Of a stretch of 64,000 nt of DNA, positions 31,553 through 42,243 are shown piece by piece. Each line of letters starts with the position of its first letter. Position 1 is the first letter of the stretch. The notes under the pieces were generated by a model. That model made no database searches. It was not told where the DNA came from and was given only the letters and a program-made list of their open reading frames with translations. Origin of the DNA: Melieria omissa (taxonomy: Eukaryota; Arthropoda; Insecta; Diptera; Ulidiidae); assembly GCA_963971225.1 (NCBI GenBank), contig OZ020270.1:29945123-30009122 (forward strand), read 5' to 3'. The position numbers and the translations under genes are program-made.

Positions 31553-32839
31553 ATATTAAACAGTGTACTTGGTATGTGAGTCGTCGTCAGAGGTGATTTC
31601 GTCACTGAGAGTATGAATTTCGGATGGTTTTTTTTCAGATTTGCTTGATATTGGTTTTTTGTTAATAAGTTGGTTATGTTCGGAAGTTAGAGAGTGAGAA
31701 TGATTAGAGAAGGAATGGTTTGCCGGAATAGGTGTAGGAATGGGATTTGATTGCGGGTAATTGTGAGAGGGAGTGATTTGGGTCTGTTTTGGAATTATTA
31801 TGGTTTTCGATGTGTGTTTGCTAACAGATTTAGTTGTATCTAATGTTGTTGTTGGTAGTTTTTTTGAGCGGCACTGAGTGGGTTCTTGAGTGATAGATGA
31901 AGGTTGGGTTGAAGATGTTGTGGAAGATAGGACTGATGAGTAACTAGGTACCGAAGAGGTGTTTTGATGTGGTGCTCTGTGGAGTCGTTGCGTTGTTCTC
32001 GTAAAGAACATTTTTTTTTAATTTTCACTTTCAGTATTTCTTTGTGCTGTAAAAATTTTTAGCATTGCCTTGAAGAAGCAGGGTGCTGTTCGGAACAGTT
32101 TGCAAACATGGTGCGGGTGCATTGGGTAGGGGAGTGAGGAGGTAAGTTACAGTTGTCGCATGCCGGTGTGTTTTTGCAGCGCTTAGCGGTGTGCCCAAGT
32201 CGCTGGCATGACTTGCAGCGCATTGGATAAGGAATATATTCCCTTACGTGAACTGTATACCATGAAATATCAATTTTTTGTGGCAGATTGTATACGTCAA
32301 ACGAAAGGAGTACAACCCCGCTGGGTTCCGCTTCACCTTCTACAAGTTTGGTAAATTTATAGGCTTCGACTACACCCTGTGGGCCTAGCTCTTTTACAAT
32401 TTCCTCTTCGGGGACTATGTTGAAGCAAGGGGCAAAGACTGTCCCTTTTGTAAGGTTTAGGTTGTTGTGTAAGCTACAAGTAACATATCGGACATATTCC
32501 ATGAAGCTCTTTTGCTTTAATAAATTTACCTGCTGTTGATTGGTCTTTCACGAGAAGTAAGAGGTTACCATCACGAAGAACCGATATATTTAAGATGTCT
32601 TTGCTAATGAGGTGTAGTGAGCGTTGTACAGCGAAACAAGAATAATTGGATAAAGGCTTGTTGTTATCTGCGGACGCAACAACAACGTATTTTCGGTTTG
32701 GTTGTTGAACGGTGGGCAACTCAGGGAAGAGCTCGAGGAGTTCGGAATGTTTCTTTTTCTTTGCTTTCGGTCTATCGGGTGATAGTAAAGCAAAGCGATT
32801 TTCCCCCTTAAGGGGAGTGCCCGGAGGCATGTTCACCAC
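31553..32839 (-). pseudogene. I-like LINE ORF1 (Gag-like, zinc knuckles), frame-broken
   Basis: Three consecutive minus-strand pieces. 32474-32839 has a basic N terminus (KAKKKKHSELLELFPELP) and the start of an RRM-like fold (LLLLVKDQSTAGKFIKAK). 32059-32502 continues the fold (GVVLLSFDVYNLPQKI) and carries knuckles CKSCQRLGHTAKRC and CDNCNLPPHSPTQC plus a third (NCSEQHPASSRQC) that has lost its first Cys. 31556-32011 is a Ser/Thr/Pro-rich tail ending SDDDSHTKYTV. Frame breaks lie near 32490 and 32040. ORF1 of I-clade elements binds LINE RNA. Position and strand fit the ORF2 at 9797-14160. Confidence 0.78.
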
Positions 32840-32920
32840 ACGAGTAACTGCACAACTGTACTAGTAGGAGTACGAAAAATATAAAGAAGAATGTAAAGGT
32901 ATGTTAGAAGTAAAGTTAAG

Positions 32921-32956
32921 CACGACCGTAAGCGCGATGCTAGCGAGATTTCACTG
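32921..32956 (-). promoter_or_regulatory. Possible LINE internal promoter (Inr and downstream element)
   Basis: On the minus strand CTCAGTG (Inr-like) is followed about 29 nt later by GGTCGTG, close to the +28 downstream element of insect I and jockey elements. The offset is about one base from ideal. Confidence 0.35.
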
Positions 32957-33656
32957 AGAGAGGTCTGTTCGGCTAAAGAGTTAGTCGAAGACTGTTGCTT
33001 GGAAGTTGCTTTCTGTTCTGGATATAAGGTGAAGCCAACGAAATTTCAAGCTACTTTTGTATGCTTTTTGGTCTGTTTCCATTTAGGATTGATTTCGTTG
33101 CAAACAGTGTAAGCATTCAGCGCCGAAATATCGATTATACAGGGTTTTTCATCATGAGCCGAAAAAGTAAATAAAGAAAAAAAAGCAATTAAAATTGATG
33201 AAACTTTATTATCAAAATAATATTTGGTTTGTGCCAATAGTAATGGAATATGCAGGCCCGACGAGAGAGGGGTGGTAAAGGTGGGATTCCCACCGGGCCC
33301 GGAGTTTCTAGCGGGGCCCGGATTTCAGTCGAAATCTCAAAATTTGGGAAAAGTTTAATATGCACTTTTGCAATCTGATTAGAACCGTAAAAGAATGTAA
33401 CTGGTGTATTATCTACCTATCGTAATCAGACATTATGCAGACGGACCCGGGCCCAACATTAAAAAATGTTTTTTTCGTACAACAAAAAAAAATTGTCAAA
33501 ATATTTTACATTTGAATCGTTGAAAAAAATCCGAAATTGGTAAGTTCAAAATATCGCGCGCTATAACTTTGCATACACGTATATTGCTGCGATTGGTGCT
33601 AGTGTTCACTAAATATCAGTAGCGGACTATCGATAGTCTAGGTCTATCGATATTTA

Positions 33657-34642
33657 GTGATTAGGTGGGCTGCAAGAATCGATGGTGTGAAACCGTTTGC
33701 AAAAAATCTTCCTGGATTGAGAAAGTCTCTTGAAGAAATCAAAAAACTGAATCTGACCGCAGAAACTCTTCGGGACGTCAATGGCATTCTAAAATACATG
33801 AGTACATTTGAGTGTGTCTTGATGGCTTCCATTTGGTTCAAAATTCTTCAGGCTATTAATGAAAGAAATCTGGTTCTTCAAGAGATGAACGCTACCATTG
33901 ACGTTGAAGTCGACAATCTTCGAAGTTTACTTGCCGACTTGCATCTTCTACGCGACCAGTGGAGTGGAATTTATAATGAATGCAAAATCGTCGCCGACAA
34001 TTTCATCGATACTTCATCCATTTTACGACCAGCCAGGAAAAAAAACGTGTTGACTCGTCACATGATATCGTCAATGAAGACTGCACTATTGAAGAAATCG
34101 ATTTCAAGAGAAACACTTTTTTTGTCATAATCGATTCAATCATGAGTGGAATAAGTAGAAAATTTCAAGCTATAAATGAACTGAATGAAACATTTTCATT
34201 TCTGTGGCAGTTTTCAGATACAAACATTCAAGAATGTCAGACTGCTGCAGAAAAATTTGCAGTCAAATATCCTGCTGATGTATCTCAAAACCTATCAAAT
34301 GAAATTATACACCTCAAGAATATATATGAAGCAAATTTTGGACCTCAACTACCTCCATTCGATTTACTCAATGCCATTTATGCGGAGAAATTGAACAGAC
34401 TTTTCCCAAAAGTTTGCATCGCTCTGCGTATATTTTGCACGATTGCAGTATCTGTTGCGAGTGGTGAGCGGTCGTTCAGTGTTTTGGCAAGAATAAAAAA
34501 CTTCCATCGGTCCTGCTCAACCCAAACTAGAGTGTCAAGTCTAGCTACTCTGTGTTTGGAAGCACAACAGGCCAGAGAATTAGATTTTGAAGAGCTCATC
34601 AACTCGTTCGCATCAGCTAAAGCAAGGAAAGCTCACTTATGA
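33657..34642 (+). pseudogene. hAT transposase (ZMYM1-like group), frame-broken
   Basis: Frames 33657-34130 and 33980-34642 join near 34060. The first holds the mid-region of the helical domain (MSTFECVLMASIWFKILQAI). The second ends with the hAT C-terminal dimerisation domain (LFPKVCIALRIFCTIAVSVASGERSFSVLARIKNF, then LATLCLEA). The N-terminal zinc finger and catalytic Asp region are missing, so it is an internally deleted, frame-shifted remnant. The wording of the C-terminal motif (ERSFSVLARIKN) is highly characteristic of hAT. Confidence 0.8.
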
Positions 34643-34810
34643 ATAATCATTTGTGTAATATCGTTGAATTTTATAAAAAGTAATACCTTTTCTTATATTG
34701 AAATGATTTATTCAACAAATATTCATTGTAAGATCATAAAATAAATTCTTTTTCCAAGTATTTGTATTTTTATTTCTTGATACTATCATCTCGACCACTA
34801 TATGTACCAT

Positions 34811-35767
34811 CAGGGCCGGATTAACAAGTAGGCAGAATAGGCAGTTGCCTGGGGCCCCCGAAAAATGAAAAAGACTTCTAAAATTTTCTTACAAACATAA
34901 AATACTAGAGAGTGAAAGAAAAATATAATCAGAATTGAAAATAAATTTCAAAACAATTATTACCTGGTGTAGGTTATACAGAAATCGTAAAACGTACTCG
35001 TCGTAGAAAAAATCAACCTAATGACGGAAATGCTCCAGAAGTAGAATTTTCGCCTCGCGATGATTTTAGGACAAAAGGTTTTCTCGAAATCATCGACAAT
35101 CTTCACAGTGAAACCAAACGACGTGCGAAAGTGTATATGGAAGTTTCAGAGAGATTTGCATTTCTCATCCACTTTTCTCTAAGTGATGGAGACCTCCACG
35201 AAGCTATAAATAACTTAGTTCGTTTTTATTCTAGAGATTTCGAAGAATTTTTCATTGAAATGAAACAATTCCAAAGTTACGTGAATTCCAGATACACTGA
35301 TGCACAAATAACTCATAGTCATTTGTATAAGATTCTAATGGAAGATCAATTAACCGATGTATTTCCTAACACAGAAATAGCTCTTCGGATTTTTTTAACA
35401 TTAATGATCACAAATTGTTCTGCCGAACGATTCTTCTCGCAATTAAAAAGAATCAAAGCTGCTGAAAGAGCTACAACGCGACAAGAGCGACTCGAGATGT
35501 TAGGTATACTTTGCATTGAGTCAGATTTATTGAACAACATCGATATTGATGATATAATTGATGAATTTGCCGAAAGCAAATGTAGAAAACGACATGTTTA
35601 AAATGTAGATACTAATTTTATTGATATTATTACATTGTGACAATAAAATTTTTATGAAAGATATAAGTTTGTATTTTTTAATCGAAAAAAGAAGGGAACG
35701 GACGTGAAAAAAAGGGCCCCCAAATTGATGGTTGCCTAGGGCCCCGTTGAGGGTTAATCCGGCCCTG
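34811..35767 (+). mobile_element. hAT element 2, internally deleted
   Basis: 957 bp with matching ends CAGGGCCGGATTAAC and its complement, flanked by the 8-bp duplication TGTACCAT (34803-34810 and 35768-35775). Inserted inside hAT element 1 downstream of its transposase remnant. The terminal GTTGCCTRGGGCCCC block is also shared between both ends. Confidence 0.9.
34945..35601 (+). pseudogene. hAT element 2 transposase, C-terminal part, open frame of 218 codons
   Basis: The frame is open from 34945 to the stop at 35599-35601, without lesions. It has a basic segment (VKRTRRRKNQP), a region like the insertion domain edge (EIIDNLHSETKRRAKVYMEVSERFAFL) and the hAT C-terminal domain (LTDVFPNTEIALRIFLTLMITNCSAERFFSQLKRIKA). 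The N-terminal two thirds, including the catalytic Asp residues, are absent. The intact remaining frame suggests a young internal-deletion derivative. Confidence 0.75.
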
Positions 35768-35924
35768 TGTACCATACATATTCTATTCTGAGATAATTTA
35801 TTAATTGTGTGGTACGAGTTTACAACTTTTATGGAACAGAATAGAAGTAAAGGGTTTAGGGTGGGGGGGGCCGGAGGTAACTACCACCGGGCCCTGATAT
35901 CCTCACGACGGCCCTGGGAATATG

Positions 35925-36972
35925 ACATCATTCAAATGACGGCCACGAGCAGCCTGGCACACCTCGATTCTTGTTAGGTAATTTTGGATGACTTTTTTAC
36001 ATATAGCAGGCTGTAAGGCGCCAAGAACTGCACGTCTGCGGATTGTCTGCATAGACTTGGTCTTTCGCGTAGCCCCAAAGAAAAAAGTCCAAAGGGTTAA
36101 GATCGCACGATCTTGACGGCCAATTGGCATCACCAAAACGCGAAATTATGCGTTCATCGAACCTGGTTCGCAATTCTGTCATGTTCGGTCGTGTTGTGTG
36201 GCATGTAGCGCCGTCCTGTTAAAACCACATCTCCTCCACATCCATATCTTCGATCGCTGGCCAGAAATACTCGGTTATCATACGGCCATAACGTTCAGAA
36301 TTGACGGTAACGGTCTGTCCTTGGCCCTATGACACCACCGGACCATAATACACATCAAACAGTGACTCTAGGTGGACGCTCGACAATTACGTGTGGATTT
36401 TTTTAGCCCCACACACGACAATTTTGACTATTAACGTAACCGCCGAGGTGAAAATGTGCTTCATCGTTGAAGAAAATTTTGTGCGAAAAATTTGGATTTT
36501 CGGACTGTTTTTCAATCTGATCTCCTGGCTCAAATTTCTGCACCAACTGAAGTTTGTATGGATGAAGATGCAAATCCAAATGCAAAATACGCCAAATTGA
36601 GGTGATGGAGATGTCGAATTGTTGTGAACACCGGGGAAACGATAAATTCGGGTCATCTTCAACACTGGCAGCTACAGCAGCAATATTTTCGGCCGAACGA
36701 GCAGGGCGATTACGTATTGACCTCTGTACATCTTGTACAGAACCAGTTCGTTCGAATTTCGCCAATAAATCCGAAATTGTTGACAAAACAGGCCTTCCGT
36801 GACGTCCGAAATCCTTCCTTACTGCGCGAAAAGTGGTGCTCAAATGTTCACAATTTTTGTAGCGAATTTTCACTATGTTTACACGTTGAACGATGCTATT
36901 CCATTTCGGGTTTAGAAAGAATGTACTGCCGGAATTTGCAGCGGCCATGAAATACCAGTAATTTTTCATCAA
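35925..36972 (-). pseudogene. DD41D mariner-type transposase, with stops and frame breaks
   Basis: From 36972 leftwards: N-terminal helix-turn-helix region (TTFRAVRKDFGRHGRPV, SVEDDPNLSFPRCSQQ, SITSIWRILHLDLHLHPYK), first catalytic Asp in FFNDEAHFHLGGYVNSQNCR, second in QDGATCH (about 36215), third in RSCDLNPLDFFLWGY. Counting residues between the second and third Asp gives 41, hence DD41D. A TAA replaces the residue before QDG, there is a frameshift near 36400, and the C terminus is cut by hAT element 1. Not functional. DD41D (rosa-type) elements were first described in tephritid flies but occur more widely. Confidence 0.8.
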
Positions 36973-37849
36973 AGGTCACGGAATCGTGAAGATTGTAGAA
37001 TATTGAAAGTAGCTCAACCCATTCATCCCAAAGATTATGAATCGGCTTAAATTTGTGAGATTTTCTTTCCTCAACCGACCACTAGTGTATTGTTTGTCCA
37101 AATGTCTCGAAGCTTCCTTTAATCTCGAAGTTATTTGAAAAAACTGTAATTCCTAAGCTATATTTTGCTGTCAAACACCTAATTTGCCTTTGTCAGCATG
37201 GTTTCGTTCCTGGGAGATCAACTAATCTCTCTGTTTTCTCAAGCTACTCTGTCTCAGCTTTCATGAATGGTTGTCAAGTTGACTCCATTTATACGGACAT
37301 ATCCAAAGCATTTGACAGAGTCTCTCATAGCGCGCTATTAGCCAAGTTGCGAGTATTAGGATTTCCCTCGATTTTTTTTGTCATGAATTGAGTCCTATTT
37401 GTTTAAGAGAGTAAATTATGTCGTCATTTACAATGCAAAGTCACTCCCCTATATTGCCACTTCTGGGGTTCTACAAGGAAGTATACTAGGTCCTCTTTTG
37501 TTTGTTATTTTCATTAATTATGTTAGTGTCTGCTTTAAGAACTGCAATTACCTTTAATATGCTGATGATCTTTAAAATAAAAAGCTTGATTAATATACAA
37601 GTACTGCATGCTGAGCTAAATAGGACTGGTGTTGCAGAAATAGATTAGCATTAAACACAAGTAAATGCTACTCTGTAACCTACACAGTAGTAAAGTAGAT
37701 AGAATACGCGACCTTGGTGTCGTTTTTAATTCTGCCTTTACTTTTGTTGAGCACCTTAACTTTATCATTCTTAAAGCTTTCTCATCCTTAGCCTTTATCA
37801 AAAGAAATGGCTCTGAATTTAAGGACTCCTACACTAAAAAGTTATTGTA

Positions 37850-38206
37850 CAATAATACTAATAATAATAATAATAATAATAATTGATTGGCACGACAGCC
37901 CGCTTACGCGAGACTAAGGCCTAGCTTCCCGCAACCACCCGTGTTGTGCGTGTGAATTTTGTACGCGGGTGGAAGGGACCTACAGTTTTATGCCGGTTCC
38001 GAACGGCAGGTTAGGAGCTTTTTCATACGCACTTTTTACTCTCAGAGGTTTGCCATTTCCAGCTGAGGGGACAGCCACCGAAAGAGAAAACGAGTTTCCC
38101 GTTATTTTTTTTAGGTGTTACTACATGCAGAATTCGAACTTGCATCGCTCTGCATGCGACTCGCTGGACCGCGCACTAACCAACTGAGCCACGGCGGCTG
38201 CCAATA
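37850..38206 (-). mobile_element. tRNA-derived SINE (family 1) in LINE A2
   Basis: Same structure as 2387-2713, with an AAT repeat tail at 37856-37884. Flanked by TTATTGTA at 37842-37849 and 38207-38214; LINE A2 coding resumes after it (KSSIEYAS). Confidence 0.85.
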
Positions 38207-38249
38207 TTATTGTAAAATCTAGTATCGAATATGCCTCCATAAGTACTTT

Positions 38250-38327
38250 AATTACTCAGCGCAAAACGCAGTCAGAAACCAACCATGCTTAGAAAAGCAT
38301 TCATGCATAGCACAGCACAGAGTGACT
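38250..38327 (-). mobile_element. Deleted LTR fragment of retrotransposon A family
   Basis: Reverse complement contains CACTCTGTGCTGTGC and, fused to it, CTGACTGCGTTTTGCGCTGA. These lie about 310 bp apart in the 5' LTR at 15691-16116. Confidence 0.7.
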
Positions 38328-38879
38328 CATCGTTACTATTGAAATCCGCTTTATGAAGTTCACAATAAAAGGATTGAACGTAAACAAAAATCTTTATGAA
38401 GTACTGCTTGGCACATTTGCGTTATGATTAACCCCCTTCTCATAGCCTCCTCATAGTTCAAGGTGCAAATTAATAAGTCTGTATTCTCTTGAGAAGAGTG
38501 ATTGCAGCAGTATTTTTTTTTACAACATTATCAATGGTAATATTATACATTATCAATGGTAACTGTTGGAGTTGGTAAGGTTTAATGTTCCTACCAGAAA
38601 TCTTAGGCGGAACTACACCTATTATGTTAATGCCTATAAGTCGAATTATGCTTTGAATGATCCAATCACACGGGCTCTAGTTAAATTCAATAAGTTAGCT
38701 TTAAATAAGTTTCCTAGTTTAGATTTCTCTCTAAGCCAAATTTCATTTAAAAATGAAATGAATTACTCTCTTATTTTTAAGTCATTTATGTGCACCAACT
38801 ATATAAGTACATTTTAATTGTTATCTAGTCTGTAAGGTTGTTAAACCATAGACTCAATAAATAAATAAATAAATGGTGC

Positions 38880-39075
38880 CGTTTTTCGACTCAAGATCAG
38901 GGTTACTGCCCATATTCCTATCAGGCTCAGATGAATCACTTTCACTGTCTATTTTAATGTCCCCATTGGAAATGTCTTCATTTTCAAATTTATCCTATGA
39001 ATTGTTATCCAAGACGTCGTTTACTAGTTCTTCCAACGTCAAAAATTGTGGATGCAATATAACATCAACAATGCA
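38880..39075 (-). pseudogene. Possible piggyBac-type transposase N terminus
   Basis: Minus-strand reading gives LTLEELVNDVLDNNS, a stop, then an acidic Ser/Asp/Glu-rich stretch (SDSSEPDRNMGSNPDLES). This resembles the acidic N terminus of piggyBac-derived transposases. No catalytic part is visible, so this is a weak call. Confidence 0.3.
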
Positions 39076-39109
39076 CAAAATAACACACAAATCGATATAT
39101 TCCAATATA

Positions 39110-40185
39110 GGGGAGAGTGGGGCGAATCGTTACATGGGGCGAATCGTTACAGAGCGATATCTTAAAAATGACGCCACCATATATCAAATGTCGCATAGCT
39201 AAATGTTCGTCACCTTCAGCCGCTCATTTGTTTCGGTGACATTCCAATTCTCAGTAGAAAACTGACGCTTGGCAGGGTAAGACGTGTTTTGTGAATTGTA
39301 AAATTCATATTTGGATGTCTACAATCTTTCAATTTTGAGTGCTAAATAATTTTGTGATCAATCGAAAGTGTATGTTTTTTTATCTTTATTGTGTTGCCTT
39401 TCGCGCAAAAAAAGAAAATTCGCAAATATTATTACCGTGTCTTTGCTAAGCCATTCCATAGCAAACATGTCACAGTGGGGCGAATCGTTACATTTCGTAT
39501 GGGGCGAATCGTGACGGTCATTTTTTATGCATTTAAGCGTCTGACGCAATTTTGAAGACTGCGTTATTGCTTGTGTTTGTAGAAAAATCATCTGTGTTGT
39601 TCGCCATGATATGTTTTTTATCATGTTCGTGATTTTTTTTTATTTTTCATTACTTTATTGCAACTTTTCAAAAATCATCTGATGCAGCACCGAAACGCAT
39701 AAGCCAGCGTCGAAGCGCCATCGCTGCGATTGATTATGCTGATGTTGAGTCAGATTCTGATTAAAAATCAACTTTTTCCTTTTTCATTTTTTCATATATT
39801 TTTCCACCATTTTCTTTTGGCATGTTGGTCAATTTAACCATCAAACATGTATTCGTTTTCTTAATAAAAATGAAGTAAATAATTGAAATATTATTTGTGT
39901 ATACATATTTTGATTTCAGCGCCTCAAAATTTGAAAAAAGCGAGTGTAACGATTCGCCCCATACTGCGTAACGATTCGCCCCACACTTTTTAAAATGCCA
40001 TTTTCTGGACACTTTGGGAATATCGACATAACTTATTTCGTGCTTGTCCTACACCTAAGTGTTTATAATCAAAAGTTGCGCAAAATAACAGGCTTCAAAA
40101 CGATATATAACATGGTCAACAATTTTTTCGCAGATAAAAAATATTGGGCTTACAAAAAAGCGTAACGATTCGCCCCACTCTCCCC
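39110..40185. mobile_element. Non-autonomous DNA element built around GGGGCGAATCGTTAC motifs
   Basis: 1076 bp with perfect terminal inverted repeats of 24 bp (39110-39133 and 40162-40185, beginning GGGGAGAGTGG). The motif GGGGCGAATCGTTAC recurs forward at about 39139, 39476 and, with one change, 39499, and in reverse at about 39946, 39969 and in the right end. Flanks are TATA or TA on both sides, so the target duplication is TA or TATA. No coding capacity. Confidence 0.82.
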
Positions 40186-40439
40186 TATATAAACCAAAAA
40201 TTGTTTTTACACGTCTATCAGCAAATAACTCCACATGTTATTTTAAGAAACAGAACGCAAATAACATTCACCATGGCATATAAATGTTCGAAATGCCATG
40301 TCATTAAAAGTGATACAAAGAAGAGAATTATAAAATTTTCAATTTCAAGGCCACTTTCTTAAAAAAGTGTGAAAGATGGTTTTAAACAAACATAATCCCA
40401 AAACAAACAAAGTCACAAGGAATGGTTCAATTAATTATA

Positions 40440-41500
40440 TCCTGAAAAAAGTGGGCGAGACCGCCTGATCGAATCCAAGCCAAACGTGAAGTACCTAGGC
40501 GTACTAATCGACCACTGTCGGTGCTTCCGCGAACACGTTGATTATGCAAATAAAAAAGCAGCAACGACAACCACAGCGCTGGCCAGAATTATGGCGAACA
40601 CAAGCGGGCCGCGCCAGCACTGCAGACAGCTACTCATCGGCGTGATAAGGTCCATTCTATTGTATGGAGCAATAATATGGAAGGACGCCTTTAAACGCGA
40701 CACGTATGTACGCGGCATGAAGTCAACATACCGCCAATGCGCCCTCAGGGTGTGCTCAGCGTACCGAACAGTGTCGGAGGACGCTGCCCTGGTGATAGCG
40801 GGGTACTCCCACTCGACCTGGCTGTGAATCAGCAAGTCATAGTGCTGACGGCAAGGCGCGAGCTCCCAGACACTGACATCAATACACTCAAGCGCGAAAC
40901 TTGGCAAAAATGCGTAGCCCAATGGCAAGCAAGGTGGGACAGCGCGCCAAACGGAAGGTGGACGCACCGCCTTATCCCTAATTTGGCCACATGGCTAGGC
41001 AGGGCACACGGCGAAGCCGATTTCTACTTGACCCAAATTCTCAGCGGCCATGGGTGCTTTAAAGCGTACCTGCACCGATTCGGGCACGAAGTCGACCCCT
41101 ACGGTGAGCACTGCGGCCCAGGAACACAGGAGGATGCGGAGCACGCCCTCTTCACCTGCCCGCGATTTGAACAGCATAGGAGCAGAATGCGCGAGGCTTT
41201 GGGCCACAATGTCGGGCCGGAGGATCTTGTGGCACATATGATCACATCCATAGATGGCTGGAAAGTGGTGTGCACTATGTCCGCACACATCCTACACCAG
41301 CTACGCAGAAGTGAGCAGCAACGACGGACCCACGAACGCGAACAAGCTGCCGCTTAATGCGACAGTAGCGCATAAAACACGTACAGAGAACAGGAACGGA
41401 ACCCCGACGTACCGCCTCCCGACGAAATACCTGACGGTAGTACCGGGGGGAAATACGGACACGAGAGAGATGTTTTTAGTGTGTTAAAGCAAAGAATATG
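40440..41500 (+). mobile_element. LINE D, 3' end of an R1-like LINE
   Basis: Truncated upstream of the RT thumb region; ends shortly after the ORF2 stop at 41355-41357. No poly(A) is obvious. The preceding 250 bp (40186-40440) are unassigned. Confidence 0.7.
40486..41357 (+). pseudogene. LINE D ORF2 C-terminal region (R1 clade), one frameshift
   Basis: 40486-40827 holds KYLGVLIDHCRCFREHVDY and the Tyr-Gly motif (SILLYGAIIWKDA), typical for the post-catalytic RT region of R1-like LINEs. A frameshift near 40790 leads into the frame of 40737-41357, which has WQARWDSAPNGRWTHRLIPN, GEADFYLTQILSGHGCFKAYLHRF and the C-terminal zinc motif (HCGPGTQEDAEHALFTCPRF). The wording of GRWTHRLIP and LSGHGCF is diagnostic for the R1 clade. 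The polymerase active site is not included. Confidence 0.82.
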
Positions 41501-42110
41501 AAGTGTATAGATGGCGCATCTGAGCTCAAAAATTCAAAGTTTTGTTTGCGTGCTTCGGAGAGCGGGGGGAAGCCACAAGAGGGAAAGAGTGGTGCCAGCA
41601 GGAGAGCAAGCGCTTCAGTTTACGCTCATTGACTGTGTGAACTGAAGCACGCGCTACAACAAACACACATGAAGTGAAAGTACCGCTTCTCCTGTGTACT
41701 TTGAGGCATTGGTGGTTGTTTTGGTCACTCAATAATTTTTTGTGCAAATTTCTCACAGCGACAACAGCCAGCGCAATGATCGTCGTTTCAACTATGCTAT
41801 TGTTTTTTGTTGTTGTAGTTTTTGTGTGTATGCTTTTTTGTATTGACGATTCCCCCTACAAGACGCGACTGACCGAAACTCCACTACATTCGCAACATTT
41901 TTTTGTATTTACCAATACATTTGCATGAAATTTGGCCCATATGAGACAACATATCGCTGCAATTTGTCTTTCATTTAAAGTGAAACAAACCATTTGACAA
42001 CCATAGAAACATTAATTGCTTATACACGCATGTGTAAGAATGAGACAACAATAGAAACAACTGCTGACAAGAACTCGCATCGGAGTTAATATAAATGATT
42101 AAGAACCGTC
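41500..42110. other. Unassigned interval
   Basis: No frame with recognisable content. It contains a GC-rich block (41540-41640) whose wording (GAGAGCAAGCGC, GAACTGAAGC) recurs loosely near 57380-57660 and 44700-44860, so it may be part of a dispersed repeat. Confidence 0.3.
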
Positions 42111-42117
42111 GGCTGCC

Positions 42118-42192
42118 ATAGCTACGTAGCTCAGCTGGCTAACGCGCGCGCCGCGAGTCAAATACGACGCGCGAGCCCAAGTTCAAACTCCG
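42118..42192 (+). repeat. tRNA-like SINE head or tRNA pseudogene
   Basis: ACGTAGCTCAGCTGGCTAAC matches the A box and AAGTTCAAACTCC a B box about 50 bp on. No acceptor stem can be formed, and an A-rich stretch follows, so I call it SINE-like rather than a tRNA gene. Confidence 0.5.
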
Positions 42193-42243
42193 AAAAAAAG
42201 AAAAACAGAAGAAATCGAAATTTAATTTAAATAATATTATTTG

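Larger units (their letters stand above)
9740..32960 (-). mobile_element. I-like LINE, nearly complete, split by a Helitron nest
   Basis: ORF1 lies at 31553-32839 and ORF2 at 9797-14160, both on the minus strand and in the right order. The interval 14161-31387 has Helitron termini; removing it joins the ORF1-ORF2 spacer to the first codons of the ORF2 endonuclease at an A|T dinucleotide. The 3' UTR ends near 9740. The 5' end is probably near 32955, where CAGTG and, about 29 bp on, GGTCGTG resemble the Inr and downstream element of insect LINE promoters. Without the inserts the element would be about 6 kb, the expected size for the I clade. Confidence 0.65.
33253..35916 (+). mobile_element. 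hAT element 1, carrying hAT element 2
   Basis: Flanked by the 8-bp duplication GGAATATG (33245-33252 and 35917-35924). Ends are imperfect inverted repeats: CAGGCCCGACGAGAG on the left and the complement of CAGGGCCGTCGTGAG on the right. Contains a transposase remnant (33657-34642) and a younger hAT at 34811-35767. Confidence 0.82.
33136..36975 (-). mobile_element. DD41D mariner-type (IS630-Tc1-mariner) element carrying a hAT nest
   Basis: The 3' end (left) reads ATACAGGGTTTTTCATC on the plus strand at 33136, a mariner-like terminus. The transposase reading is interrupted by hAT element 1 (33253-35916); with one 8-bp duplication removed, HLNDVIF continues to the end. The right end is not defined: no matching terminus is seen before LINE A2 starts near 37120. 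Confidence 0.7.
37125..38817 (+). pseudogene. LINE A2 reverse transcriptase, heavily degenerate
   Basis: Recognisable in successive frames: QHGFVPGRSTNLSVF, YTDISKAFDRVSHSALLAKL, a garbled GVLQGSILGP-like stretch near 37470, and a YADD region reduced to YADDL (about 37560). Then come DLGVVFNSAFTFVEHL and FIKRNGSEFKD before the SINE, and the C-terminal part 38566-38817 (RFNVPTRNLRRNYTYYVNAY) to the stop. Many stops and frameshifts. It is valuable as the alignment partner that fixes the interruptions in LINE A. Confidence 0.8.
37120..38876 (+). mobile_element. LINE A2, second degenerate copy of LINE A
   Basis: Starts inside the RT (SKLFEKT...CQHGF) and runs to a TAAA-type tail at 38862-38876. 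It carries a SINE (37850-38206) and a remnant of LTR A (38250-38327). Confidence 0.8.
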
